A stretch of DNA of 64,000 nucleotides from Fluviispira vulneris. GTDB lineage: Bacteria > Bdellovibrionota_B > Oligoflexia > Silvanigrellales > Silvanigrellaceae. The notes below the pieces were generated by a model. That model saw nothing but the letters and a program-made list of their open reading frames with translations. It searched no databases and had not been told where the DNA came from. Shown in pieces: positions 8,591 through 18,329 of the stretch. The position numbers and the translations under genes are program-made. Where the stretch lies: assembly GCF_014281055.1 (NCBI RefSeq), contig NZ_JACRSE010000004.1:310001-374000 (forward strand), read 5' to 3'. Position 1 is the first letter of the stretch, and each line of letters begins with the position of its first letter.

Positions 8591-10612
8591 TTAATTTAGT
8601 TTACCAATTATTCTTAAAATCTCTTTATTCTTCATTTGCGCAATATTCATTTGACTATGTCCCTCACCTAAAATCAAACTTTGAATTTCAAAAGAAACAT
8701 TAAAAAGATCTTTACTTTGCTTTCTCATTTCATTTGCAATTTTTGATGTTTCTTCTGCTTCCTTACTATTTTTATGAACAGAATTACTCATAATATCCAT
8801 TGATAAAGCTGATGATTGCACTGTTACTTTTTGATCGTTTGTTCCATCAAATATTCCATTTGTTCGATCGCGAATTTCAGTAATTCCATGCGAAATTCTT
8901 TGAAATGACTCTACGGCTCGCTGACTCACTTGTAAACCTTCATTGACTCGCTCATGAGTTATTTTTATAATTTGGCTTACTTTTATATGACTATCATTTA
9001 ATAAAACTGAAATATCCTTTGCTGCATTCCCGCTGACCTTTGCAAGACTATCAACCTCTTCTGAAACAACATCAAAACCTTTGCCATACGCTCCCGCACG
9101 AGCTGATTCTATTGAAGCATTTAACGAGAGGAGCTCTGTTTTAGCTACGATATCATTGATTGTTGATGCTTTATTAATAATTATAGATATAACTTCTTCC
9201 ATTTTTTCAAGCTCAGAATTTGTTGACTTAATTGCAGATATTGCTTCTGCCATTTTATCCATTAAGACTGTTCCTTCAGCTGATTTTTCATTGGCTTTAT
9301 CAGATATAATTTTACTTTCATTTATAAGTTCACTTGTCCTTGTAATCATTGATGTGATTTCTGCCATAGCGGCTGCAGTTTGACTGACAGAATTTGACTG
9401 TTCAAGAGTCATTTTTTTCACTTCATTACAAGAATTATCCAATTCAAGACTTGTTTTTTCAGATTGAGCCGCCGATTCTCCCAATGTTTCTGAAACATAA
9501 ATAAACTTTTTTCCAATAGAATATGCAATTAAAAATAATGAAATAAATGACACTAAGAAGATAAAAGTTATAATTAATATAGTATTTAAAAATGATTCGT
9601 TTACTGATTTGTATGCTTCTTCTTCTTGAATCCTTGTAATTACACCCCAGCCCAATGTTGGTAATATTTGTTTAGACTTTAAAAGAGAGTAGACTGCAAT
9701 ATCTTTTTTTCTCTCATTTAATGGATTGCTGTAAACTCCCATACCCTCTTTTTTTTCAATCAATTTTTTAGCGGGTTCATATTCAAAATTAGCTAAATTA
9801 ACATTTAAAATTTCCTTAAAATCTCTAACAATTTCTTTTGAACCCCCTCTACTGTGTGGATCGTAGTTTACAACAATTTGCCCTTTATTATTTATGACTA
9901 ATATAGCCATTTCAGCAACACCTTCTTTGCGAATAGATACAAAGGCAGATTGTATTTCAGCTTCCATCCAAACTAAATTAGCTCTTACTGAAAGTACTCC
10001 AATAATTTCACCACGGGAATTTCTAACTGCTGTGCTAAAGCTATTGCCAAGTTTTCTAACGCCATAAGCGATAGATGATATAATATCAATTTGAATATCT
10101 TCAACATAAGTCCCAGAGAAATTCCGTTCAGAATCATCGGAAGTTTTCCCTTCCATGACATTCTTAAACCATTCCTCATTTTCATAAGTTTTTTCTTTTA
10201 AAACATCTTGATTTATTATTGCGCCTGACATTCCTAAATTATTTGTAGCAACGTAACGACCTCTTTTGTCTACGAATAAAATAAGATCATAAATATCTTG
10301 AAAGTTTCTATAATGATCAAGTACATGTGATATCAAATTTTCATTCATAGTTTCATAAATAGGATTTGTTGCAAATGATTTGACTTCATTGTAACGACTG
10401 GCAAATCGTCCAGCAATCAGCTGTGAAGTTGACGATTGAAGAACAATTTGTTTTTCTACTAGATCTTTTTTTGCTTGGTACCAACTGATAAAATTTAATG
10501 CGAGGGTAAACGCAGCAATTATTGATAATAATCCTAAGCAGACAAGAATTATCCGTGACTGAAGTTTAAGTGAGTTAAATTTTTTAAAAGAAAAAAATGA
10601 AAAAATAGACAT
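8591..10612 (-). CDS. Methyl-accepting chemotaxis protein with dCache-like sensor, divergent signalling tip
   Basis: Inner-membrane receptor. A membrane segment near residues 20-42 is followed by a large periplasmic domain resembling dCache (about 45-335, with paired DLILFVDKRGRYVATN and MAILVINNKGQIVVNYD strands). A second membrane segment lies near 340-365, then the cytoplasmic coiled coil. No clear HAMP domain lies between the second membrane segment and the coiled coil. The hairpin tip reads [29 protein letters not shown] when its two halves are joined, with changes at residues that are nearly fixed in the family (E-A-A-R-A-G-E and G-F-A-V-V-A). It directly abuts its upstream neighbour, so the two receptors probably form one transcript. 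The ligand is unknown. Confidence 0.88.
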   Translation of the reverse strand: MSIFSFFSFKKFNSLKLQSRIILVCLGLLSIIAAFTLALNFISWYQAKKDLVEKQIVLQSSTSQLIAGRFASRYNEVKSFATNPIYETMNENLISHVLDHYRNFQDIYDLILFVDKRGRYVATNNLGMSGAIINQDVLKEKTYENEEWFKNVMEGKTSDDSERNFSGTYVEDIQIDIISSIAYGVRKLGNSFSTAVRNSRGEIIGVLSVRANLVWMEAEIQSAFVSIRKEGVAEMAILVINNKGQIVVNYDPHSRGGSKEIVRDFKEILNVNLANFEYEPAKKLIEKKEGMGVYSNPLNERKKDIAVYSLLKSKQILPTLGWGVITRIQEEEAYKSVNESFLNTILIITFIFLVSFISLFLIAYSIGKKFIYVSETLGESAAQSEKTSLELDNSCNEVKKMTLEQSNSVSQTAAAMAEITSMITRTSELINESKIISDKANEKSAEGTVLMDKMAEAISAIKSTNSELEKMEEVISIIINKASTINDIVAKTELLSLNASIESARAGAYGKGFDVVSEEVDSLAKVSGNAAKDISVLLNDSHIKVSQIIKITHERVNEGLQVSQRAVESFQRISHGITEIRDRTNGIFDGTNDQKVTVQSSALSMDIMSNSVHKNSKEAEETSKIANEMRKQSKDLFNVSFEIQSLILGEGHSQMNIAQMKNKEILRIIGKLN

Positions 10613-12589
10613 TTATTTTCCTTTCACTTCAGCATTAAGAATTCTTAATTTTGCACCGTAAACAAGGACTCGGATAGCCGTCATAATTTGGAAGAGTTCA
10701 TCACTTTGCTGATGAACTTGCTCAGAAGCATGCACTGCTTTTTGCGTTTCAAATGTATTTTTTTCTGTTGATTTATCAATCTGAGACATTGCTGTTGCTA
10801 CTTGTGAAATTCCTATTTTCTGTTCTTTTGTAGCTTCTTTTATATTTTCCGTTCTGCTTTGCAGCTCATTTATTTCATGAGAAATCTCATGAAATATTTT
10901 CTGAGCGACATCACTCGCAGTCTGTCCGACTTCAAGGCGATTTTTAGTTGCTGAAATAATTTCGTTCACTTGTTTTTTTCCGGATTCAATGAGTGTTCGT
11001 ATTTCACTTGCCGTTTTTCCACTTGTTTTAGCCAATTGCCCAACTTCTTCTGCAACAACTGCAAATCCTTTTCCTTGTTCCCCAGCCCGTGCTGCTTCAA
11101 TTGATGCATTTAATGAAAGCAATTCTGTTTTGGAAACAATTTCATTGATCACATTTGTTTTTGTGCTGATTTGATCGATCATTTCAGATATTTGCATAAG
11201 CTCATTATTAGTCTCGCGAATTTCTGCAACGGCTTTGGCAAGTTTTTCCATAATCATATTGCCTTCCGAAATTTCACTTTTTACCACATTTGAAATATTG
11301 CTACATTCGTTCGCATTATCTGTTGTCTGAGAAATCATTCCTGTCAATGCTCTCATGATTTGATTGGTATCGTTTATCGATTTTGTTTGATTTTGCACAG
11401 TTTCTGCTACAAGAGTAAAAGATTTTTTTAGGTTTTGACTTGTTTCTTCACTTTGTACTGATGATTTTCTTAATTTATCTGTTAGATAATTAAAATTCTT
11501 TGTTAAGGAAGCAGTAAATTTTAAGACAATTATAATAGAGAACAGAAGTAATACACTAATAATAATATATGAAATCAAAGCAATATTATTGATTTTCATA
11601 AAAACATCGTCAGCGGGATCCATTGTTATTATTCCCCAGTTTAAACTTCTAAGAAAACGATTGGAGTTTAAAGGGGAATAAGAAACCAGCATTTTAGTTT
11701 TATTTCTTTCAAAATAATATTCACCATCTCCAGATTTTCCTTCTAATATATGCTTCACTGGTTCAAATTTTTCTGATAATAGATTTTGCTTTAAAATAAC
11801 ATCCATATTTCTGTTGTAATTATTATCTTTATCAAAAGTTTTAATATTATAATCTACAATTATGATTCCTTTTGAATTAACAAGAATAATTTCTGGAAAA
11901 TGCGCTCCACTTTTCTCAAGTGAACGAAATGTGCCTTTTAATTCATTTTCTAACCATTTTGCACTCGTTCTTGTAGTGACAATTCCTATTAAATTTCCAA
12001 ATCGATCTTTTACAGCCGCAGTAAATGCTAAGGTCACTTTGTCTTTGCCATATAATTCTGAGGCTAAAGGATCAATTTGAAAATCATTTGAATAAGTTCC
12101 TATTAACCCGTTCGTAATATCTTCTGTAAAATTTCCTTTCACTACATTTTTAAACCAATCTCTATTTGAAAAATTTATTCCCCGAATTAAATTTATATTT
12201 GCCTTCGTTCCATCACTTAATTCTGTACTCGATGCAATATATTTTCCATTTCTATCAACATAAAGAATCAATTCACTTTGTGTCGATTTTCTATATTTTT
12301 CAAGTAAATTTGATATTTGTGTAGGATTATTTATTTGTTGTAGAGTTGAATCGAGAGCAATTGCTTGAATTGTTGTATACCTTCCAATATATCTCCCACC
12401 AACAATATTATTAATTGAATCGACAGCTACGGAATAACTATCAAAAGCACGTTCTTTTTGAACTTCTTTATCTTTATAAATTAAAAAAAGAGAAAAAAGG
12501 GCAAGAGTAATATAAGCTACTATACTTGGAAATAATATCTTTGCCCTAAAAGATAACATTCTCCATATTTTTGTGAATAAATAAAACAT
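10613..12589 (-). CDS. Methyl-accepting chemotaxis protein with dCache-like sensor
   Basis: Receptor of 658 residues with the same plan as the downstream neighbour: membrane segment near 17-38, a periplasmic dCache-like region (about 40-330, with [16 protein letters not shown] and [17 protein letters not shown] strands), a second membrane segment near 340-365 and a signalling coiled coil. The tip is canonical ([20 protein letters not shown]), unlike the neighbour's. No HAMP is obvious and no C-terminal CheR/CheB docking pentapeptide is visible. The two receptors are paralogous in layout and probably arose by tandem duplication. They converge on the chemotaxis operon, which probably serves them. 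Confidence 0.92.
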   Translation of the reverse strand: MFYLFTKIWRMLSFRAKILFPSIVAYITLALFSLFLIYKDKEVQKERAFDSYSVAVDSINNIVGGRYIGRYTTIQAIALDSTLQQINNPTQISNLLEKYRKSTQSELILYVDRNGKYIASSTELSDGTKANINLIRGINFSNRDWFKNVVKGNFTEDITNGLIGTYSNDFQIDPLASELYGKDKVTLAFTAAVKDRFGNLIGIVTTRTSAKWLENELKGTFRSLEKSGAHFPEIILVNSKGIIIVDYNIKTFDKDNNYNRNMDVILKQNLLSEKFEPVKHILEGKSGDGEYYFERNKTKMLVSYSPLNSNRFLRSLNWGIITMDPADDVFMKINNIALISYIIISVLLLFSIIIVLKFTASLTKNFNYLTDKLRKSSVQSEETSQNLKKSFTLVAETVQNQTKSINDTNQIMRALTGMISQTTDNANECSNISNVVKSEISEGNMIMEKLAKAVAEIRETNNELMQISEMIDQISTKTNVINEIVSKTELLSLNASIEAARAGEQGKGFAVVAEEVGQLAKTSGKTASEIRTLIESGKKQVNEIISATKNRLEVGQTASDVAQKIFHEISHEINELQSRTENIKEATKEQKIGISQVATAMSQIDKSTEKNTFETQKAVHASEQVHQQSDELFQIMTAIRVLVYGAKLRILNAEVKGK

Positions 12590-12667
12590 CTTTAGAGTCC
12601 TACTTTCAGAAATAAAAAAATCTTCTATAATTAAAATGATATCGGATTATTTATTTAAAAATAAAAT

Positions 12668-13726
12668 CTAAGAAAGTTTTGGATCAAAAGCTTCGCGCAA
12701 AGATTGCCCAATCAAACTGATTGAAATAAGAAGAAGTAAAATAACGACTATAGGTGAAAGTAGAATCCAAGGTGCATTTTGAATATTATCACGCCCCTGT
12801 GCCATTAATTCCCCAATACTAGGGGTAGGTGGTGGCAAACCAAATCCCAAATAATCCAAGGCAGCTAACAATGAAATTCCGAGTTCAATGGCAAATGGAC
12901 TTAAGGTAACAATAATTGTTAAAATATTTGGAAATATGTGTTTTAATAAAATTCTTGAATGAGTTCCACCTAATGCAAGACTTGCTTCACAAAACTCTCG
13001 TCGTCTTAATGTTAAAACATTTGCACGGATTTGACTCGCAATCCCCATCCAACCAAAAACCAAAACTAAGGACAGTATCATCCAAAAAGATTGATTTTTG
13101 GTAATAGCTGAAACCAAGATAATCATAGTAAGCATAGGAATAATAGCCGCAAGTTCTTTCAAACGCTCGAGCAGAAAATCAAAATAGCCCAAAAAATATC
13201 CTTGCATTGCACCTAAAATCGTTCCAATCGAATAAGAACTAATCCAAAGAATAAGTGCAAAGCATAGAGAAATACGTGTGCCAAAAAGAAGGCGGGAAAA
13301 TATATCCCTACCAAGATTATCTGTGCCAAGCCAATGTTTTTTTGAGGGCGCTGACAAAACCTGTTCGGTTTGTTCTTCAGGATCCCATTGATTCACAGGA
13401 AAAATAGCAAAAGATTTAATATTTCTATTTTTATCACTTTCTAGCATGTTTTTATAATTAACAATAAAAGAATCTGCGATAGAAAATTCTTCTGGACTAT
13501 AATTATAAAAAATTGGAAAGTAAAATTTCTTAGACGAAATATTTAACTTTTTTCCTTCAATATCATGGCTTATTTCTCTATATAAAAAAAGAGGTTTACT
13601 GCTTGACCAAATATTTGCAGACATTGAAAAAATAAATAAAGTAAAAAAAATGAAGAGACCCCATTTTGCTCTCTTTTGCTTTAAAAAAACTTTCCATCTT
13701 CTTTTTGTCAGCGGTGACATATCCAT
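12668..13726 (-). CDS. yejE: Peptide ABC transporter permease, YejE/OppC type
   Basis: Inner-membrane permease subunit. After an N-terminal membrane segment (about 24-40) a long periplasmic loop precedes the GTDNLGRDIFSRLLFGTR motif near 132-150, typical of OppC/DppC/YejE. Further membrane segments follow, with the EAA-type coupling loop EASLALGGTHSRILLKHIFPN near 240-262. The long N-terminal loop with YFPIFYNYSPEEF fits YejE better than OppC. It lies eight bases downstream of the partner permease. It would import oligopeptides together with the two upstream genes; the ATPase is not in this cluster. Confidence 0.88.
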   Translation of the reverse strand: MDMSPLTKRRWKVFLKQKRAKWGLFIFFTLFIFSMSANIWSSSKPLFLYREISHDIEGKKLNISSKKFYFPIFYNYSPEEFSIADSFIVNYKNMLESDKNRNIKSFAIFPVNQWDPEEQTEQVLSAPSKKHWLGTDNLGRDIFSRLLFGTRISLCFALILWISSYSIGTILGAMQGYFLGYFDFLLERLKELAAIIPMLTMIILVSAITKNQSFWMILSLVLVFGWMGIASQIRANVLTLRRREFCEASLALGGTHSRILLKHIFPNILTIIVTLSPFAIELGISLLAALDYLGFGLPPPTPSIGELMAQGRDNIQNAPWILLSPIVVILLLLISISLIGQSLREAFDPKLS

Positions 13727-13734
13727 GCCTCTAT

Positions 13735-14763
13735 TTATTTATATTCAATCCTAGGATCCACAATAACATATACAACATCATTTAATATCTGACCCAGCAA
13801 TATGGCGAGTGACTGTAAAACGACGATAGCCATAATCACATTAAAATCACGTGCCGCTAATGATTGTAAGCTCAAAACTCCGATCCCAGGGAGACCAAAA
13901 ATGGGTTCAATTATAATTGAGCCACCTAAAAAAGTTCCTAATAGAGCACCAAATCCTACCATAAGTGGTAAAAGTGCATTGCGTAAAGCATGCTTAAAAA
14001 TCACGGCATTTTCTGATAATCCCTTTGCTCTTGCCGTTCTAATATAATCTGCTCTTATTACTTCAAGCATACTATTTTTTTGCAGAAGTGCGTACACTGT
14101 AAAATTACCAATGATCGATGCCAAAACAGGTAAAAATAAGTGTCGACCTAAATCAATTAATTTTCCAATACCACTTAAACTCTCATAATTATCAGAACGA
14201 AATCCACCCAATGGAAACCAAGCGCCACCTGGCAGAACTCTGTCTGTACAAAAAATTAATAAGAAAATAACAGCAAAGACAATAGATGGAATGCTATAAG
14301 TAACAAATAATAAAAATGAAGAAATAGCATCAAAACGAGAACCATCTCGCAAAGCCATCATGACACCGAGTGGAATAGCAATTAAATATGTTAAGAAAAA
14401 TCCAGGAATGCCAAAGGACAGTGAAATAGGTAATCTTTCAATAATCTGATCAATTGCTGGTGATCGTGTCGTAATGGAGTCACCAAAATTTAAAGTGAAA
14501 ATATTTTTTAGCCAAATAAAATAACGAGTGATTGCTGGTTTATCTAATCCATATTCAACTTCAAGTTCATGGGTTAATTTTTGTAGATCTTCAGCATTTA
14601 AAGTTCTTGAAGCTCCACCTTCCCCACCCATCCCTTTTAAGCGGGCAATTGCTTCCTGAACTGGACCTCCTGGGAGATAATTTTGAATACAAAAATACGT
14701 TGCTGTCATGAGAAAAAACATAGGAATTATCGCTAAAAATCGACGAATGAAGTAATTTCTCAT
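13735..14763 (-). CDS. yejB: Peptide ABC transporter permease, YejB/OppB type
   Basis: Inner-membrane permease of 342 residues. The N-terminus MRNYFIRRFLAIIP and the first membrane helix are typical of the OppB/DppB/YejB branch. The inserted segment with PGGPVQEAIARLKG near 30-45, followed by a Gly-rich and Leu-rich stretch, matches YejB, which has a longer first loop than OppB. The EAA loop (RTARAKGLSENAVIFKHALRN) lies near 240-262. It sits between the binding protein (upstream) and the second permease (downstream), in the order yejA-yejB-yejE. Confidence 0.88.
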   Translation of the reverse strand: MRNYFIRRFLAIIPMFFLMTATYFCIQNYLPGGPVQEAIARLKGMGGEGGASRTLNAEDLQKLTHELEVEYGLDKPAITRYFIWLKNIFTLNFGDSITTRSPAIDQIIERLPISLSFGIPGFFLTYLIAIPLGVMMALRDGSRFDAISSFLLFVTYSIPSIVFAVIFLLIFCTDRVLPGGAWFPLGGFRSDNYESLSGIGKLIDLGRHLFLPVLASIIGNFTVYALLQKNSMLEVIRADYIRTARAKGLSENAVIFKHALRNALLPLMVGFGALLGTFLGGSIIIEPIFGLPGIGVLSLQSLAARDFNVIMAIVVLQSLAILLGQILNDVVYVIVDPRIEYK

Positions 14764-14813
14764 TTTATTACCTTTTTCTTATAAGAAAAAATAATTATGT
14801 GAAAAAATATTTT

Positions 14814-16535
14814 TTATTTTACAAGATAAAATAAATCATTTGCTGCTGCGCTTTCATAGCTTGCTACCCATCTTTCAGAACTTATTTTTGAACTCAAACC
14901 TTCTAAAATATAATTCATTTCTGCAATAAAAGTATAAGGCTGATCATCATAAATTATTCTATTTATTTCTTGCATTATAGAGTTTCTCTTTTTAGGATCG
15001 AATTCTGAATTTGCACTGTGAATTAGATCATCAATTTTTGGATTATTATAGCTTATAAAATTTGATCCTTGATTTTTTTCTGAACTGGAGTGCCAAATTT
15101 GTTTTGGATTTGGAAAAATAGTTCCTGTCCAACCTAAAATAACTGCATCAAAACGTCTGCTATCTACATCATCAAGAAAAGAATTCCACTCAGCTGTTTT
15201 AATGTTAACTTTTATACCAGCAGATTTAAAATCTTCTTTTATAATTTCAGCAATTTTCATTCGTGCTGGATTACCAGTATTTGTTTCAAGAGTAAATTCA
15301 AATGGAACTTTTTTACCATTTATCTCTTTAACAAGTGTTTGTGAGCCATCATTTTTCCAACCACTTTCTTTGAGTAGTTTTATGGCTTTTGCACGATCAT
15401 AAGTTATCATTTTATTTTTCTGCCTTAACTCTGGTGCAGTATTGAGTGTAAATGTACCAAATGGAGAAACACATTGAGTAAATAAGTTATAATAAACTTT
15501 TTCAATTATTTTCTTATAATCAACTAAATATGAAAGAGCTTTTCTTGTTTTTACATCTTGAAAAAGAGGGTTTTTAAAATTCCACCCTATATAAGTATAG
15601 GGTTTAGCCGATTTATTTTGTGTTTTCAAAGCCCAAATATTTTTTTCTTTAGGCGAACTTCCATACTTTTCTTTATCAATTCCTATTACTTTTGTGTTCC
15701 ATTGCTCTGCTGTAAATGAAATATGATCGATATCACCTTTCACAAATTTTTCGTACGATAAATTTGGCTCAGGAATAATATCTAGAATAATTTCATCTAC
15801 ATTATATCTGTTTTTAAACTGTGAAAGTTCATACCCCCACCAGTTTTTATTTCTAATAAATGTAATACTTTGACCTCGCTTATATTTATCCATAATATAT
15901 GGGCCATTGCTGATTGGATTCATAATTCCTTTATCTTTATTAAAGTCTTTAGAACTTTCAAATTGTTTTTTTTGAATTGGCACATATCTTGATAGAAAAT
16001 CAAATGTATCGAATTTGGGTTCTGCAACTGTAAAAGTAATTTGAAATTTATTATCTATTTTTAAAGTAATTCCTTCATAATAACTTCTCAAAGCGGCTGC
16101 ATGTATTTTTGGATTCATCATTGTATCAAAAGTAAATTTATAATCCTCTGCGGTCACTGGACTACCATCTTGCCATTTTGCCTTTTCATATAAAATAAAT
16201 GTATAGTTTTTTTTATCTGCAGAAATTGTATAACTTTTTGCAAGAGCTGGGATATAATCAAGCGTTTCTGGATCTAAAAAAAAAGGGCTCATCCATAAAA
16301 ATTGCTCTATTGAACTCGACTCCGTGTCTGCGCTCAATAAAGGATTCATCACTTTCGGATCATTGCCTAAAGGAAAATGGAGAGAACCTCCTTTTTTAGT
16401 ATCAAGCATTTTATCATAAAAGCTTGTTTTACGAATATATTTAATATCCTGTGTTTTCTCATCCGCCGCAAAAGAATTTAGACTAAATCCATTAAATAAT
16501 AGCAAACTCACAAATACTAATTTTTTAATTTCCAT
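14814..16535 (-). CDS. yejA: Periplasmic oligopeptide-binding protein, SBP family 5 (YejA-like)
   Basis: Secreted solute-binding protein of 573 residues. A signal peptide is visible (hydrophobic LVFVSLLLFNGFSLNSFA, cut near residue 24). The family 5 fold shows in MNPLLSADTESSSIEQFLW near 60-78, the WQDGSPVTAEDYKFTFD signature near 120-138 and ARMKIAEIIKEDFKSAGIKVNIK near 430-455. It is followed after about 50 bases by the two permeases, so it is the capture protein of the importer. Binding of oligopeptides is inferred from the family. An AT-rich gap of about 120 bases upstream could hold the promoter. Confidence 0.88.
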   Translation of the reverse strand: MEIKKLVFVSLLLFNGFSLNSFAADEKTQDIKYIRKTSFYDKMLDTKKGGSLHFPLGNDPKVMNPLLSADTESSSIEQFLWMSPFFLDPETLDYIPALAKSYTISADKKNYTFILYEKAKWQDGSPVTAEDYKFTFDTMMNPKIHAAALRSYYEGITLKIDNKFQITFTVAEPKFDTFDFLSRYVPIQKKQFESSKDFNKDKGIMNPISNGPYIMDKYKRGQSITFIRNKNWWGYELSQFKNRYNVDEIILDIIPEPNLSYEKFVKGDIDHISFTAEQWNTKVIGIDKEKYGSSPKEKNIWALKTQNKSAKPYTYIGWNFKNPLFQDVKTRKALSYLVDYKKIIEKVYYNLFTQCVSPFGTFTLNTAPELRQKNKMITYDRAKAIKLLKESGWKNDGSQTLVKEINGKKVPFEFTLETNTGNPARMKIAEIIKEDFKSAGIKVNIKTAEWNSFLDDVDSRRFDAVILGWTGTIFPNPKQIWHSSSEKNQGSNFISYNNPKIDDLIHSANSEFDPKKRNSIMQEINRIIYDDQPYTFIAEMNYILEGLSSKISSERWVASYESAAANDLFYLVK

Positions 16536-16653
16536 TAAAATTCCCCTCTAAAATAGAAACGATAAAGAGTAAATTAGCAATTATAATGTGTTTATTGATC
16601 CGTTTTTTTATTCTATATGGTTTTATTAAAAAGAAAATAGTTAAGATGTGATT

Positions 16654-17514
16654 TTATTTTACTTTTCTTTTTTCGGCTTGATCTGAAATATAGGCGATTT
16701 GTGCTAATTTAGCATAATATGCAACTTGCTCGTTGTAACTCGGAGTACGCATACCAGCACGCATTTTGCCGCTTGGTGGAGTAGGTAAATAAAGAAGTGG
16801 ATTTTTAGCAACCCCTGCAATTCGCGTTTCAAAATGCAAATTGGCACCGGTTACCCGACCTGTTTTTCCAACATAGCCAATAATTTGATCACGTCTGACA
16901 AATTGCCCTGCCCGCACAGCAATTGTTTTCATATGTGCATAAAGGGTTTCGTGAGAAGAATCATGCCCAATAATTACTGAATAGCCATAACCCCTCTTTG
17001 CTCCAGAAAATAGCACTTGTCCATCTGCAGCAGCACGGATTTGTGTTCCTACTGGAGCTCCAATATCAATCCCATGATGCGGACGGGTGCGTTTCATAAG
17101 ACGGCGAATACCAAATGGACTTGTAAATGTTCCATTGACAGGCCATAAAAGTGGGAAGCCAAAGCCTCCAAATTTACCGTAATTTGGCTCGTTTCGTGCA
17201 AGTTGTTTTTGCATGTCTATAGAATCATTTTCTATAATTTCACCAGCACCTTCATCTTCGTCAATCGCCAATTCATCGTCCGTTGGATTTGTATTTACAC
17301 CTGGAAAACCAAAAAAACTTTTTTCTGCTGTTTTTTGTCGAGCTAAGAAATTAGGGTCTATAATAACCTTTTCTTGCATCTCTGCAGCGGAACCTTTTAA
17401 GACTAAATTTTGATTTGAATTATTACTATGATTAATACAACCAGTTAGACTCAGCGTAAAGGGAATGACGAGAGCAAAAGATAGCTTCTGTTTAAATTTA
17501 TTCAGTTTGAGCAT
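16654..17514 (-). CDS. M23-family metallopeptidase, lipoprotein
   Basis: Envelope peptidase of the LytM/NlpD type, expected to act on peptidoglycan cross-links or to regulate an amidase. The N-terminus has a lipoprotein signal with lipobox LTGC near residue 26. The M23 domain spans about 125-245, with zinc ligands in HHGIDIGAP, the YAHM motif and NLHFE, so the active site looks complete (His, Asp, His, His). ATG 17514 is preferred because GGAGAG lies five bases upstream; a TTG three bases earlier is possible. A short tail (about 40 residues) follows. It is transcribed in the same direction as the downstream ABC genes but about 120 bases away. Confidence 0.88.
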   Translation of the reverse strand: MLKLNKFKQKLSFALVIPFTLSLTGCINHSNNSNQNLVLKGSAAEMQEKVIIDPNFLARQKTAEKSFFGFPGVNTNPTDDELAIDEDEGAGEIIENDSIDMQKQLARNEPNYGKFGGFGFPLLWPVNGTFTSPFGIRRLMKRTRPHHGIDIGAPVGTQIRAAADGQVLFSGAKRGYGYSVIIGHDSSHETLYAHMKTIAVRAGQFVRRDQIIGYVGKTGRVTGANLHFETRIAGVAKNPLLYLPTPPSGKMRAGMRTPSYNEQVAYYAKLAQIAYISDQAEKRKVK

Positions 17515-17624
17515 CAATTCTCTCCGTTGGGGTCAAAAAAAATACATCTTTTAGAGTATATGAATTGAGCCCTCCTGACAAGTTAGTCGCCTCTATGTAT
17601 AATATCGTCCTTGTTTGAAATAAA

Positions 17625-18224
17625 TCAAAAATCCGTCAAAATCATGACCTTATTTATACTTTTCATCATTTCTTCTTTTGTAGGCATTTCTAAAAATTGT
17701 ATAATTTCTCCTTCAGATCCAACAAGCCAAAGCGTCGGCACGCGCGGATTTTTCATCGCATCTAAAAAATTTCGGGAAGCAAAATCATTCATAAATTGTG
17801 GCATTATTTTTTTTCGCCATTTTGCCACAGATTCTTCTGTATCTTGAGAAAAAAGACCTATAACCCCAACTTTTCTTGCGCTTAGCAGTCTAAAATTTTT
17901 ATTTATTATCGTAGAAATTTCTTCGGATCGCGGATTCCACGAAGCAATAACCACGACATACCAAAAACGCATCGTAGAAAAATCTAATGATTTCTCACCC
18001 TCAACAGAAGGCTCTTTTCCATAACTCACAGGAGGCATAAGTTTATGTCTCGGCAAAGGCTTTATGACTGGAACCCCTCCTTGAGCACCACCTGCCATCG
18101 GATCCTTTGCTTTATCCTCGGCAGAAAGAGCGGGAAGAGGAAGCAGCAGAATAAAAAGGAAGGCTACACAAATGAATATTCGATTTGATGCATTTGAGTC
18201 AAAAATATTTTTATGCATTCTCAA
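17625..18224 (-). CDS. Secreted thioredoxin-fold protein without the redox cysteines
   Basis: The N-terminus has a signal peptide (IFICVAFLFILLLPLPALSA), so the protein is exported. The fold resembles TlpA/ResA-type thioredoxins: a strand then ASWNPRS where the family has WCxxC, and a conserved cis-proline site at RVPTLWLVGSEGEI. Both redox cysteines are therefore replaced by Asn and Ser, and redox activity is not expected. Start is ambiguous: TTG 18224 has GGAGG about seven bases upstream and is kept here; ATG 18218 is the alternative. A Pro/Gly-rich linker follows the signal peptide. A scaffold or assembly role is a guess. Confidence 0.7.
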   Translation of the reverse strand: MRMHKNIFDSNASNRIFICVAFLFILLLPLPALSAEDKAKDPMAGGAQGGVPVIKPLPRHKLMPPVSYGKEPSVEGEKSLDFSTMRFWYVVVIASWNPRSEEISTIINKNFRLLSARKVGVIGLFSQDTEESVAKWRKKIMPQFMNDFASRNFLDAMKNPRVPTLWLVGSEGEIIQFLEMPTKEEMMKSINKVMILTDF

Positions 18225-18329
18225 TGCTGTCCTCCTTTCCTTTTCTGTAAATTACTGCCAAATATAGAATAGTCATTTCAGACGAAAAGTGAAAATTGTC
18301 TGAATTTTGTCGGTAATGGGGGAGTGTCC

